NCBI GenBank assembly: GCA_021797355.1
Contig: JAJZZX010000002.1
Location: 186,001 to 250,000 of the forward strand
DNA: 64,000 bases
Origin: Thermoplasmata archaeon
GTDB taxonomy: Archaea; Thermoplasmatota; Thermoplasmata; Thermoplasmatales; Thermoplasmataceae
Direction: 5' to 3'
The position numbers were made by a program, and so were the translations under genes. The notes below the pieces were generated by a model. That model made no database searches, had not been told where the DNA came from, and worked only from the letters and a program-made list of their open reading frames with translations. Positions 51,239 through 61,068 of this stretch are shown here, in pieces (within the stretch, counting starts at the first letter, position 1; the number at the start of each line of letters is the position of its first letter).

Positions 51239-51295
51239 ATTAGTGCTGAATAACTATGTGGTATTATTTGCTTCCATTCCTTTGGGGAAGCGCCT

Positions 51296-52429
51296 TCAGA
51301 ATTTCTCAGGATCGAACATGTACTCGCCAATGTGATTCCTCACATCGTCTCTTCTTGCCATGAGTTCCTCCAGCAGATCGCTTATTCGGTCAGCAGTCAT
51401 TGCTTTCATCTCACCGCTCAGAATCTTCCCTGTCTTGTATTCCTCATACACTTTCCCGACGACCGAAGGGTTTTGCTCAAGAAGGCGGAATACATTGAAG
51501 GCAAAGTCAATATCCGGATTCGCCCCGAATTTTCTCTGCTCCTCTGCGGTATCCCTTCCACCGGAAAATGCATATTTCATAAGCTTCCTCCTGACTGTTC
51601 TCCTGTCATCGTCCAGATATATGCCGCTGTTCTCATCAGATGAAGACATTTTTCCAGTGCCCTTAAGGGATGGAATGAACTTGGATATGATGGACGAAGG
51701 CTTTTGCCAACCGATTTTAGGGATAACGTCCCTTGCGACCTTGAAGTGAGGATCTTGGTCTATGGCATATGGTATGAGGCAGCGGACGCTTTTTCCCTTT
51801 ATTTCTGAAAGAATGAATGATGGCACCGCCTGTATGCTTGTAAAAAAGTATTTGCCCACATTATCGCTATCACTGAAGCCAAAAACCGCCTTGGCCAGGC
51901 TAACGTTGATATGCCGGGCAACCTTTATGGCGTTGTTGTAAAGCAGCCCTGAATTTCTACTGTCTATGAGAATGTGTGTCTTCTCCGGAATAAATCCTAG
52001 GCTAAGTATGTCGAGAACGTTTTCATTGGTGTATTTCTCAAGATCATCCCTGCCAAGATCCCTGAAGAGAAATTTCTCGTCGTCTGTTATCTGAATAATC
52101 AAATCAACATTGAATTTTTCCTGTAGCCACCTTGTGAACATGAAGGGCAGAAGATGCCCCAGGTGCATCTTTCCAGAAGGCCCCCTCCCTGTATAAAGAT
52201 AGAAACTTTCTCCACGGGAGTATGCGTCAAGAAGCAGATCAAGATCCCTATGAGCATAGAATACATCATAAAGGAGAAATGGGTGCAGGTCTCCGGTGAA
52301 TTCAGAAATTCTCTTCTTGAGGCCAGCGTCGATTACTTTGGCCCCAAATTCAGTTGCTATCCTTGAATAGTCAGTATCACCCAGGCTTCCTGAGACTTCC
52401 CAGGGAGTTATGGAAACATCATCAACCAA
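51296..52429 (-). CDS. trpS: Tryptophanyl-tRNA synthetase
   Basis: Class I synthetase, archaeal/eukaryotic type. 377 residues: HIGH motif as GPSGKMHLGHLLPF, the Trp-pocket region LIIQITDDEKFLFRD, PYAIDQDPHFKVARDV, and KMSKS as GTGKMSSSDENSGIYL. The N-terminal ITPWEVSG is typical of this branch. The start is TTG at 52429, 25 bases after the mtnA stop on the same strand, with AAGGAAGTG as a modest ribosome-binding site. Confidence 0.95.
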   Translation of the reverse strand: MVDDVSITPWEVSGSLGDTDYSRIATEFGAKVIDAGLKKRISEFTGDLHPFLLYDVFYAHRDLDLLLDAYSRGESFYLYTGRGPSGKMHLGHLLPFMFTRWLQEKFNVDLIIQITDDEKFLFRDLGRDDLEKYTNENVLDILSLGFIPEKTHILIDSRNSGLLYNNAIKVARHINVSLAKAVFGFSDSDNVGKYFFTSIQAVPSFILSEIKGKSVRCLIPYAIDQDPHFKVARDVIPKIGWQKPSSIISKFIPSLKGTGKMSSSDENSGIYLDDDRRTVRRKLMKYAFSGGRDTAEEQRKFGANPDIDFAFNVFRLLEQNPSVVGKVYEEYKTGKILSGEMKAMTADRISDLLEELMARRDDVRNHIGEYMFDPEKF

Positions 52430-52454
52430 TTCAGCACTTCCTTGCCATTATTGA

Positions 52455-53492
52455 TCAGACCGTGCTAATGGGGACATCTTTCATGAAGAGATCCCTATCC
52501 ATCAAGCTCTTCATCCGGCCGAGGTCTTCAGGCCTGAATACGCCATATTCTGTAATGAACGCTGTAACATACTTGTGTGGCGTTACATCGAAGGCGGGAT
52601 TCTTGGCGTGGCTCCTTTCCGGTCCAAGTCTGCTTCCGTTAACTGTAAGCACCTCATCTTCCGACCTTTCCTCTATAGGTATCCTATCTCCGTCAGGAAT
52701 TGAGAAGTCGAATGTGCTGCCCGGCGCTGCAACGTAGAATGGTATTCCATTTTCGTGGGCAACCACAGCCTTCTCATAAGTGCCAATCTTGTTGGCAAAA
52801 TCACCGTTAGCAGTTATCCTGTCGGCCCCAACAATCACCAGATCAACTTCCTTCCTCCTCATGTAATAGCCAGCTGCATTATCCGCTATTATGGCGTGTT
52901 CAATGCCCTCCTGGCCAAGTTCCCATGCTGTCAGCTTAGCACCCTGGAGCCTGGGCCTCGTTTCATCGACGAAGACAAATATATTCTTTCCCTGATCGTG
53001 AGCTATCCTCATTGGAGCAAGGGCGGTTCCCCAGTCTACAACAGCAAGTGCACCGGCATTGCAATGGGTAAGTATCCTGCTGTTTTTGCCTATGAGTTCA
53101 TTGCCAAATTCACCTATCTTCTTGCTTCTTCCGCTGATCTCGTTAGCATAGCGCCTGGCAGAACCCATATCGAAATTGTTTGCCTTAATGTAGTTTATGG
53201 CCTTGAAGAGATCGAAAGCAGTAGGGCGCGTTCTCCAGATTTTCTGTACAGCTTCATCCATATTTTCGCCGTTCTTCTTTGCCATGGCAAGGCCATAAGC
53301 TGCTGTGACACCGATGGCAGGGGCACCTCTGACAACCATATCCTTTATGGCAAATGCAATCTCATCACTGTTTCTGGCTTCAAAAACTTCTATCCTTTCA
53401 GGGAGCTTTCTCTGGTCAATGAGTTTTACCACATCATTTTCATACCATACAGCAAAGAGATGCCTAAGTTCCCCGTCAATATTTACTTTCAT
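52455..53492 (-). CDS. mtnA: S-methyl-5-thioribose-1-phosphate isomerase (MtnA, aIF2B-like)
   Basis: Methionine-salvage aldose-ketose isomerase of the eIF2B-alpha fold. 345 residues with VRGAPAIGVTAAYGLA, the catalytic Cys in ILTHCNAGALA, VDETRPRLQGAKLTAWEL, and the catalytic Asp in VGADRITANGDFANKIGTY. A close alternative is ribose-1,5-bisphosphate isomerase, but the length and N-terminal domain favour MtnA. The MTA could come from polyamine synthesis (see the aminopropyltransferase gene). Followed by trpS. Confidence 0.92.
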   Translation of the reverse strand: MKVNIDGELRHLFAVWYENDVVKLIDQRKLPERIEVFEARNSDEIAFAIKDMVVRGAPAIGVTAAYGLAMAKKNGENMDEAVQKIWRTRPTAFDLFKAINYIKANNFDMGSARRYANEISGRSKKIGEFGNELIGKNSRILTHCNAGALAVVDWGTALAPMRIAHDQGKNIFVFVDETRPRLQGAKLTAWELGQEGIEHAIIADNAAGYYMRRKEVDLVIVGADRITANGDFANKIGTYEKAVVAHENGIPFYVAAPGSTFDFSIPDGDRIPIEERSEDEVLTVNGSRLGPERSHAKNPAFDVTPHKYVTAFITEYGVFRPEDLGRMKSLMDRDLFMKDVPISTV

Positions 53493-53532
53493 AGTGCAAC
53501 TCCATTGCTTTCTGAAATAAATTGATTTTTCA

Positions 53533-54408
53533 TCACTCCAGGATCATCAGTTCCCGCAACTTTTTTTCAGGTGGCGTTTCCTTCAAATCTGCAAATGGCA
53601 TATTCATGTAGTTCCTTGGCTCCTTTTCTCCAGCTATATATTTCCTGAACAGATAGTTGTGTATAGTTGGTGTCTCATAAGAAGTGACAAGATCCACAAT
53701 CTCCTTAGTCATCTGGCAAATTCTTTCAGATTCTGGTGATCCTTTTGCTATCCGCAGTGTGTTGAGACAGAAATTGGACGACATGCATACTCCACCCGCT
53801 GCCCCCTCCCTGATGGAATCAAGCAACAGGGCATCCTTTCCCTGAAATACCTTTAGCCCCTTTATTTTCAAGAATTCCCTGAACTTTTTCATGTCGGCTC
53901 CACTGTCCTTGAGGCCTGCAAGATTTTCATGGCTATCACGAAGTTTCATGATGGTGTCAGGCTGTATCTCAGTCCCACTGAGTCCCGGATTGTTATAGGC
54001 AAATACGTTAGTGTCAAATGCATCGAGGATAGAATCAAAGAAACGGTAAATGGATTCCTGGCTGTATTTGTGATAGAAAGGGTTAATTGCAACAAGGTTG
54101 CCGTATCCAAGATCGCTGGCAATTTTCCCCATGTGAAGGGTCTCAATCAGGCTGCTTCTAGTTATTCCAGCGTAAAGATCTATTCCTTGTGAATCCTCAA
54201 TGACCCATTCTAGTAATTTCTGGTGCTGCTCAAAAGAAAGAGATGCAAATCCGCCAGTTGAGCCTCCGGCAAAGAGGCCATCGAATCTGTTTCTGCGAGC
54301 GTATTCCAAAAACATGTCAAGTGCGCTGCGATCTAGGTGATTGTCCCGGAATGGCGTTATCATCGGTATGATCAGGGAAGCTTCCATGATGGGGAATTGC
54401 TGTTTCAT
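53533..54408 (-). CDS. DHDPS/NAL-family aldolase, probably KD(P)G aldolase
   Basis: 291 residues, TIM-barrel class I aldolase. Family residues: FAGGSTGGFASLSFEQ (the GTTGE-like loop), the catalytic Tyr in FAYNNPG, and the Schiff-base Lys in LAGLKDSGAD. No DapA-specific context is near. Archaeal heterotrophs of this group use such enzymes to cleave 2-keto-3-deoxygluconate in the Entner-Doudoroff pathway, so KdgA is my first guess, with dihydrodipicolinate synthase second. Leaderless ATG 54408, about 25 nt after CATAAAATATAAC. Confidence 0.85.
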   Translation of the reverse strand: MKQQFPIMEASLIIPMITPFRDNHLDRSALDMFLEYARRNRFDGLFAGGSTGGFASLSFEQHQKLLEWVIEDSQGIDLYAGITRSSLIETLHMGKIASDLGYGNLVAINPFYHKYSQESIYRFFDSILDAFDTNVFAYNNPGLSGTEIQPDTIMKLRDSHENLAGLKDSGADMKKFREFLKIKGLKVFQGKDALLLDSIREGAAGGVCMSSNFCLNTLRIAKGSPESERICQMTKEIVDLVTSYETPTIHNYLFRKYIAGEKEPRNYMNMPFADLKETPPEKKLRELMILE

Positions 54409-54470
54409 GATATTATGTCTGTGTTATATTTTATGTCAATCTATATATACCTTTACCGTATCCTTTGCGA

Positions 54471-55388
54471 ATGATCCAGATTCAGGGCTTGACAAAAATC
54501 TACAGAAAAAGTCAGCCCCCGGCAGTTAAAAACGTGACTCTGGAAATAAATCAGGGTGAGATCATGGGGTTTGCCGGGCTGAACGGTGCTGGAAAGTCGA
54601 CAACAATACGTATTGTTAGCGGCATTATATTCCCAACTTCAGGAAAGGTCCTGGTGAATGGCCACGATATAGTAAGGGAAAAAGTTGAAGCATCCAAGCA
54701 CATAGGCTGGGTACCTGAGTTGCCCAATTTTGAGCCCAACGGCAAAGCCATTCCACTTTTGAAATACTATGCCGGCTTTTACGGCATCGGCCCAAGAGAA
54801 GCAGAAGAGAAGGCGGAAATGCTGCTAAAGAAATTCAACGTTTGGGAGGCGCGAAAAAGACCTCTTAAAGATTATTCACAGGGAATGAAGAAGCGCTTTT
54901 CAATAGCAGCAGCAATGATAGGAGACCCTGATAATTTTCTTTTTGATGAGACTCTTAATGGCCTTGACCCAGAGGGTGTGAAGAACATGCGGGATTTTAT
55001 GCTCTCTCTGAAGAAGGATGGGAAGGCAGTGTTTCTCTCATCACACATACTGTCTGAATTGGAGAACGTGGCTGATAGAATTGCCATTATAAGAAGGGGC
55101 GAACTGATTAAGGTCATAGATCGTTCTGAGCTTGGGAGTCTAGGAAAATCATCAGTTAAGATCACGCTCCATAACTCTGATTCCAAGGTAAGTGGGATAC
55201 TGGAAGAGTTTGGGTCTGTGGAAATAAATGGGAATGTGGTATATATCCGGGATTTAAACATACCCCAGGCAGAGAACTACAGGATTACAGAAGCTCTCTT
55301 CGGGGCGGGATACAGGGTAATCTCCATAACAACTGAGAGCGAAGGCCTTGAGGAGTATTTCCTGCAGCTGGTTGGTGAGGGGAAATGA
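54471..55388 (+). CDS. ABC transporter ATP-binding protein
   Basis: 305 residues. Walker A GLNGAGKSTTIR, Q-loop region WVPELPNF, signature DYSQGMKKRFSIA (LSGGQ equivalent), Walker B NFLFDETLNGLDP, and the switch His in FLSSHILSELE. Walker B lacks one usual aliphatic residue but is complete in acids. DrrA/CcmA-type exporter subunit with a C-terminal extension. Leaderless ATG 54471 about 25 nt after CTATATATAC; a TTG two codons earlier is in frame. Coupled to the permease by a four-base overlap (ATGA). Confidence 0.93.
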   Translation: MIQIQGLTKIYRKSQPPAVKNVTLEINQGEIMGFAGLNGAGKSTTIRIVSGIIFPTSGKVLVNGHDIVREKVEASKHIGWVPELPNFEPNGKAIPLLKYYAGFYGIGPREAEEKAEMLLKKFNVWEARKRPLKDYSQGMKKRFSIAAAMIGDPDNFLFDETLNGLDPEGVKNMRDFMLSLKKDGKAVFLSSHILSELENVADRIAIIRRGELIKVIDRSELGSLGKSSVKITLHNSDSKVSGILEEFGSVEINGNVVYIRDLNIPQAENYRITEALFGAGYRVISITTESEGLEEYFLQLVGEGK

Positions 55389-56905
55389 GAGACTTTCTTT
55401 ACGATCTCAGGCGCACCCTTTCTGGAAAATTCACAATCACAATGATTGCACTAATTGTCCTGTTCACTGTTGCCATAGCGTTCGCGGCAGCGAGTACTAG
55501 CTCATCCTCTGGAGCATCTCCAAGCAGCACTGCTTACCTGCTCCCGGCCGTATTCGATAACAATGGCACTTACAAGGTTGTTGATTATGCCATTGATGGC
55601 TACGGCCACCCGGTCCCGAATCTGAAAATAGTGTCATACATGACATATGCATACAGCGGAACTGGAAGTTCTTCCGGGGAAGTCCAGAGATACGTGAACG
55701 GCACAACGGATGCCAATGGTTATTTTAACTATTCATTTACAAGTTCAGCTTCCTTCCAGGATTATTCCTACAATAACGAATACATAGATGGGATCAATGC
55801 TAGTTCATCCCTTATATCAATCGTAAATGTATCGTCTGCTCAAAATTCATACTTTACTCTTCGATCAGAAGGATTTTCAGAAGGAAGCAACTATGCCATC
55901 TGGCTTTATCCTGTAGATAACCAGTCCAACAGGGCTGAGCAGAACATAGTCTTGCACTACGTCCCCTATTCCAATTCAACGCTCCCTACCATGGGCGTAT
56001 ACTATAATGTGACGAACCCGGGAGGTTTTTCCTTTCCTATTTCAAGCACTACAAATATGACTTACTTCAAAACTATTTCCGGAATGAATAATGCGTTAAT
56101 TACACTGCCTCTAAACAGGTCAGATAACAATAGGTTTGTAGTAGTCGAGCTCTTTAATTCAACAGGGGTTTATGTAGTGGGAACAGTAGGACATTTTTAC
56201 TCAACAGTATCTGCTTCATCATTCATTGAAGGTTTCCTGCAGATTCCTTACGAATTTCTAATTCCAATACTTGGGATCTTTTCTGCCTATTTTTACTATG
56301 GAAAGGATAAGGCTTCTGGAGTTCTGGAATCCATAATAACAAGGCCTGTTACGAAGGGCAGGGTCATGGCATCCAGGTTCACGGGCGGAGCTGTGAGCTT
56401 CCTTGCTGGCATCCTAATAGCTCTTGCGCTTGCAGATCTCATCGTCCTGAAGTACACAGGCTCTGCACTCTCCACTTCATCATTTTTCAGCATACTGGTT
56501 GGTTACACGGTGGAGGCAATCGGGTTTTCAGGGATCATTTACCTTGTATCTCAATTTGTTAAATCTCAGGGAGGTATACTGGGAATCGGGATTGCCCTGT
56601 TTTTCTTGATGTCCCTATTCTGGGCAGACCTTATGGATGTGATCCTATTTGAATTACACGCAAACCTTGCTGCAAGGAGCGGGCTAGTCGAAAGCATAAT
56701 CCTCGATTCAATATCGCCCAGTTATTATCCTACACTCGTGCTCACATACCACACAGGCTACCTTTTCTCTTTGCTTGGATTGGTGGGCTCTAACGTAACG
56801 GCAGCAAGTGTTGGAATCACGCTGGTGTCAGTTGCAATTATAGGCATAGTCTGGGTAGTGGTACCCTCCCTGGCTTCATTTTTCCTGGCAAGAAGCAGGG
56901 ACTAG
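55385..56905 (+). CDS. ABC-2 type permease with large extracytoplasmic domain
   Basis: 506 residues. One N-terminal membrane segment (ITMIALIVLFTVAIAFAAA) is followed by a roughly 260-residue Ser/Thr/Asn/Tyr-rich domain likely outside the cell. Then about five or six membrane segments run from FLIPILGIFSAYFYY onward, with the ABC-2 motif SGVLESIITRPVTKGRVMASRF. Partner of the ATPase upstream; exported substrate unknown. The Ser/Thr/Asn-rich domain has many N-x-S/T sites and may be glycosylated. Confidence 0.88.
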   Translation: MRDFLYDLRRTLSGKFTITMIALIVLFTVAIAFAAASTSSSSGASPSSTAYLLPAVFDNNGTYKVVDYAIDGYGHPVPNLKIVSYMTYAYSGTGSSSGEVQRYVNGTTDANGYFNYSFTSSASFQDYSYNNEYIDGINASSSLISIVNVSSAQNSYFTLRSEGFSEGSNYAIWLYPVDNQSNRAEQNIVLHYVPYSNSTLPTMGVYYNVTNPGGFSFPISSTTNMTYFKTISGMNNALITLPLNRSDNNRFVVVELFNSTGVYVVGTVGHFYSTVSASSFIEGFLQIPYEFLIPILGIFSAYFYYGKDKASGVLESIITRPVTKGRVMASRFTGGAVSFLAGILIALALADLIVLKYTGSALSTSSFFSILVGYTVEAIGFSGIIYLVSQFVKSQGGILGIGIALFFLMSLFWADLMDVILFELHANLAARSGLVESIILDSISPSYYPTLVLTYHTGYLFSLLGLVGSNVTAASVGITLVSVAIIGIVWVVVPSLASFFLARSRD

Positions 56906-57115
56906 TTTTTATATTATAATTTTAAATTGTTCTTTCCTACTCTTAATCACGATACTGCGTTGCCACAATTTTACATTGCCTGCTCTGTTGAAGGATTGCT
57001 TTAAATTGCGCAGAAAATTGCTGTAAAATAATTTCTTGCCAGCAGATTCATTGCGGTCGAAAATCTGCTAATATTTATAAGCCGTGGTCATATTCCAGTA
57101 GGCATCGATGCCAAT
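56906..57115 (+). promoter_or_regulatory. Intergenic region with promoter for tRNA-Lys and the rpo operon
   Basis: A/T-rich gap. ATATTTATAA at 57071-57080 is the best TATA box, predicting a start near 57100-57105, just ahead of the tRNA. No TATA box can fit between the tRNA and rpoH, which are 16 bases apart. The left end shows a T-rich tract (TTTTTATATTATAATTTT at 56906-56923) that may end the ABC transporter transcript. Confidence 0.6.
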
Positions 57116-57189
57116 GGGCCCGTAGCTCAGCTAGGTAGAGCATCTGGCTTTTAACCAGGTGGTCGGGGGTTCGAATCCCCCCGGGCCCG
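57116..57189 (+). tRNA. tRNA-Lys (anticodon TTT)
   Basis: Complete cloverleaf of 74 nt: acceptor GGGCCCG / CGGGCCC, D arm GCTCAGCTAGGTAGAGC, anticodon stem CTGG/CCAG around CTTTTAA with anticodon TTT, T arm GGGGG TTCGAAT CCCCC, discriminator G. CCA is not encoded and no intron is present. It lies 16 bases upstream of rpoH on the same strand. Confidence 0.96.
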
Positions 57190-57205
57190 CTGCTGGGGTG
57201 GAAAA

Positions 57206-57469
57206 ATGGCAAAATTCAATGTGCTGCAGCACGAACTGGTACCGGAACACCATGTTGTTCCAAAGAGCGAAGAGGATAAGGTTTTAAAGGAGTTAGACAT
57301 AGCTAAGGACCTATTACCAAAAATAAGCAGGAGTGATCCCGCAATTAAGGCACTGGAAGAAATTCATGGGCCACTTGAAAACGGCACTATCATTAAGATT
57401 GTGCGAAAGAGTCCTACGATGGGATACTCTGTTTATTATAGGGTCATTACCAGTGAGGTTTTTAAATGA
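57206..57469 (+). CDS. rpoH: RNA polymerase subunit H (Rpo5)
   Basis: Archaeal counterpart of the C-terminal domain of eukaryotic Rpb5. 87 residues: [20 protein letters not shown], then [15 protein letters not shown] and ending [24 protein letters not shown] 57206 follows GGGGTGG. It overlaps rpoB by four bases (ATGA), the usual head of the archaeal rpoH-B-A1-A2 operon. Confidence 0.97.
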   Translation: MAKFNVLQHELVPEHHVVPKSEEDKVLKELDIAKDLLPKISRSDPAIKALEEIHGPLENGTIIKIVRKSPTMGYSVYYRVITSEVFK

Positions 57470-60400
57470 AGGAGCTTGTTGAATACTTTTTCAAGAATGA
57501 GAGCGTTGTTAGCCATCTCATAGAATCCTACAACAATTTTGTAGCCACCATAGGAAATCCCGATAGCATAATGCAACAGATCGTGGATGAAACTAAGGTA
57601 TCAGATGATGACGAACCTGGCGTAATGGTTCTTGATCAAAGCAAAACAGGCGGAAGAGAGATTAAAGTATATTTTGGAAGGCTGAGGGAAAAGGGCAGAT
57701 ACGTTGGCGAGCCCACGATCTGGGTAGACAAGCCAGAAATTAAGGAGGCATCCGGAGCATCTAACCAGATAACTCCCACTGAGGCTAGGCTCAGGGACTT
57801 AAATTACATGGCACCGATAACCCTTCGCGTTAGGGTAGTTGAAGACGGCGTCGAGAGAGAACCAGAGAACATAAAGATAGGCGACATGCCAGTTATGGTA
57901 AGATCGCGGGTCTGTACACTTACCGGAAGCAACCTGGACCAGTACATAGAAAAGAACAACGGCCCAGTTGATGCGACAAGAAGGGAAAAGCTCCAGTACG
58001 TTGGGGAAGACCCTGATGATTCAGGAGGTTATTTCATAATCGGTGGTTCAGAAAGGGTAATAGTCTCACTGGAGGATTTGGCACCCAACAAAATACTTGT
58101 AGAGTACGAAGAAAAATATGAGACCAAGGTAGAGGTTGCGAAAGTGTTCTCCCAGAAGTCCGGGTTCAGGGCCCTGACATCAATGGAGCGCGGAAACGAT
58201 GGAATAATCAGTGTTACAATCCCAAGTGTTGCTGGATCAATACCCCTGGTAATACTGATGAAGGCACTAGGAATGGAAAAGGATGTTGACGTGCACAATT
58301 CCATAGCTTCGGCCCAAGCCATGGAGCCCATAATATATGCAAATCTGGAGGAAGCGAGGAACCCCAAGATATTCCCGCCAAACGGGGTTAACAACAACGA
58401 GGATGCAATCGCATACCTTGAAAAGAGATTCGCTGCAGGTCAGGCAAAGGAATTCAGGGAAAAGAAGGTATCACAGATGCTGGACAGGTCACTTCTTCCT
58501 CATCTTGGCGACTCACCTGATGACAGGCTGAAGAAGGCAATTTATCTGGGGAGAATGGCAAGGTCTCTTCTGGAGCTTCATCTTGGCATAAGGAAAGAGG
58601 ATGACAAAGATCATCTGGCCAACAAGAGAGTAAAGCTGGCTGGAGATCTGCTGGACGAACTCTTCAGGAACGCCTTCCAGGCTGTAATGAAAGATCTGAA
58701 GTACCAGCTTGAGAGAACCTACAACAGAAAGAAGGGAATCCGCCTCAAACCGGCAGTCAGGCAGGACCTTATGACACAGAAAATACTTCATGCCATGGCA
58801 ACCGGAAACTGGATAGGTGGAAGGACAGGAGTATCACAGCTTCTGGATAGGGTTTCAAATGTCAGCACAATAAGCCACCTTAGGCGAATCATATCACCTC
58901 TCACAAGATCCCAGCCTCATTTCGAAGCAAGGGACCTTCATCCTACCCAGTGGGGCAGGATCTGTCCCAATGAGACACCGGAGGGCCAGAACTGTGGCCT
59001 TGTCAAAAATGCAGCTCTCATTATTAACGTGACAGAAGGTATTGATCCGGAAATTGTTCTGGAGACACTAAGGGGGATGGAGGTGCAGGAAGTTGAGGGT
59101 GAGAATCCTGATACCGGCAGGGTGTACCTTAACGGTGATCTCATAGGATACCATCCCGACCCTGTGTCACTAACACAGAGGATTCGGGACGAAAGAAGAA
59201 GGGGCAAGATATCTAACGAGGTAAACGTTAGGTACGACGGATCAACTAGGGAGGTCATCATCAACTGCGATCGTGGCCGAATTAGAAGGCCTCTTCTGAT
59301 ACTTAAGAATGGAAACACAGTGGTTAACACTGAGATGCTTGCAAAGCTTAACAATGGAGAATATTCCGTTGAAGATCTGGTAAAGCATGGCGCCCTGGAA
59401 TTTGTGGACGCAGAGGAAGAGGAAAATCTGTATATCGCAGTTTACGCCTACAATTTCCCTGAAAGATGCCCCAACTGTAATGCATACCTTTACAGGAGCA
59501 AAATCTCATGGGTTAATCCAGGTGACGGATCAGCTCCAGATGCGCATATTATACTGAGGTGCGATCAGTGCGGAAATACATTTGAATCCCAGAAGATCCT
59601 GACGGAGGAACACACACACCTTGAAATTGATCCATCCCTCATACTCGGGGTTGTTGCATCTGTTACACCATATCCTGAGCATAACTCATCACCAAGGATC
59701 ACAATGGCAGCTGCAATGACAAAGCAGTCCATTGGGCTTTCCTCCACAAACTTTAGGATCAGAACTGATACAAGGGGACACATGTTGCATTACCCGCAGA
59801 TACCTCTAGTCAAGACAAAGATCATGGATTTCATAAAGTATGACAAGAGGCCAGCGGGACAGAACTTCGTCGTTGCCATACTTTCCTACCAGGGATACAA
59901 CATTCAGGATGCACTTGTATTCAATAAGGCGGCTGTTGAAAGAGGACTAGGAAGAAGCACTTTCTTCAGGACATACAGCGCTGAGGAGAGAAGATATCCT
60001 GGCGGACAGGAAGACAGGTTTGAAATTCCAACCCACGATGTGCTTGGTGCAAGGGCAGAGGAATTTTACAGGAATCTGGATGAAAATGGCATAATATATC
60101 CAGAATCCTATGTGGAAGGCTCAGAGGTTCTAGTTGGAAAAACATCTCCGCCGAGGTTTCTCGAGGAGGGAGGGGATAAGCTTGGCCCACAAAGACGGCG
60201 AGAATCCTCAATAACCATGAGGCCAAACGAGAAAGGTTTTGTTGACAATGTTATCCTTACTGTTTCTGAGAGTAACAGCAGGGTCGTCAAGATCAGGGTT
60301 AGGAGCGAGAGGATTCCAGAGCTTGGCGACAAGTTTGCATCCAGGCATGGGCAGAAGGGAGTAATAGGTGCCGTGGTCCCTCAGGAGGATATGCCATTCA

Positions 60401-61068
60401 CTGAGGACGGTATTATTCCAGACCTTATAATCAACCCACACGCGATCCCTTCAAGAATGACTGTGGGCCACATACTTGAGATGATCGGAGGAAAGATAGC
60501 CTCCATGAAAGGTGACATCATTGATGGAACCATATTCAGCGGGGAGCCAGAAAGAAGCCTTAGGGACGGGCTTGTGAAGTATGGTTTCAGGCAGTCGTCC
60601 AATGAGGTAATGTATGATGGAATAACAGGCAGAAAATTCGAGGCTGACATTTTCACAGGAGTCATATATTACCAGAAGTTGCACCACATGGTAGCAGGCA
60701 AATTCCATGCAAGATCGAGAGGGCCTGTGCAGATACTTACCAGGCAGCCTACAGAAGGAAGGTCAAGGCAGGGAGGCCTAAGATTCGGAGAAATGGAGAG
60801 AGACACGCTAATTGCACACGGGGCCGCAATGGTAATCAAGGACAGGCTTCTTGACCAGAGTGACGGGACCATTCTGTATGTCTGCGGCAACCCCAAGTGC
60901 GGTCACATTGCAATCCTGGACCGCAGGAAAGGTACACTTAGATGCCCTGTGTGCGGAAATACCGGAAACATCCATCCTGTTGAGACCAGCTATGCATTTA
61001 AGCTGATGAGGGATGAGTTGAGCTCCATGGGTGTTATGATGAGATTGATACTGGGTGATTTAAAATGA
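57466..61068 (+). CDS. rpoB: RNA polymerase subunit B (Rpo2), undivided
   Basis: Second-largest RNAP subunit, 1200 residues in one chain; methanogens and halophiles split it. Conserved blocks: [39 protein letters not shown], the [14 protein letters not shown]-type fork region (here [19 protein letters not shown]), [30 protein letters not shown] and [12 protein letters not shown]. Two zinc sites: CPNCNAYLY...CDQCGNTF and [11 protein letters not shown]...CPVCGN. No intein. ATGA overlaps at both ends with rpoH and rpoA1. Confidence 0.98.
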   Translation: MKELVEYFFKNESVVSHLIESYNNFVATIGNPDSIMQQIVDETKVSDDDEPGVMVLDQSKTGGREIKVYFGRLREKGRYVGEPTIWVDKPEIKEASGASNQITPTEARLRDLNYMAPITLRVRVVEDGVEREPENIKIGDMPVMVRSRVCTLTGSNLDQYIEKNNGPVDATRREKLQYVGEDPDDSGGYFIIGGSERVIVSLEDLAPNKILVEYEEKYETKVEVAKVFSQKSGFRALTSMERGNDGIISVTIPSVAGSIPLVILMKALGMEKDVDVHNSIASAQAMEPIIYANLEEARNPKIFPPNGVNNNEDAIAYLEKRFAAGQAKEFREKKVSQMLDRSLLPHLGDSPDDRLKKAIYLGRMARSLLELHLGIRKEDDKDHLANKRVKLAGDLLDELFRNAFQAVMKDLKYQLERTYNRKKGIRLKPAVRQDLMTQKILHAMATGNWIGGRTGVSQLLDRVSNVSTISHLRRIISPLTRSQPHFEARDLHPTQWGRICPNETPEGQNCGLVKNAALIINVTEGIDPEIVLETLRGMEVQEVEGENPDTGRVYLNGDLIGYHPDPVSLTQRIRDERRRGKISNEVNVRYDGSTREVIINCDRGRIRRPLLILKNGNTVVNTEMLAKLNNGEYSVEDLVKHGALEFVDAEEEENLYIAVYAYNFPERCPNCNAYLYRSKISWVNPGDGSAPDAHIILRCDQCGNTFESQKILTEEHTHLEIDPSLILGVVASVTPYPEHNSSPRITMAAAMTKQSIGLSSTNFRIRTDTRGHMLHYPQIPLVKTKIMDFIKYDKRPAGQNFVVAILSYQGYNIQDALVFNKAAVERGLGRSTFFRTYSAEERRYPGGQEDRFEIPTHDVLGARAEEFYRNLDENGIIYPESYVEGSEVLVGKTSPPRFLEEGGDKLGPQRRRESSITMRPNEKGFVDNVILTVSESNSRVVKIRVRSERIPELGDKFASRHGQKGVIGAVVPQEDMPFTEDGIIPDLIINPHAIPSRMTVGHILEMIGGKIASMKGDIIDGTIFSGEPERSLRDGLVKYGFRQSSNEVMYDGITGRKFEADIFTGVIYYQKLHHMVAGKFHARSRGPVQILTRQPTEGRSRQGGLRFGEMERDTLIAHGAAMVIKDRLLDQSDGTILYVCGNPKCGHIAILDRRKGTLRCPVCGNTGNIHPVETSYAFKLMRDELSSMGVMMRLILGDLK

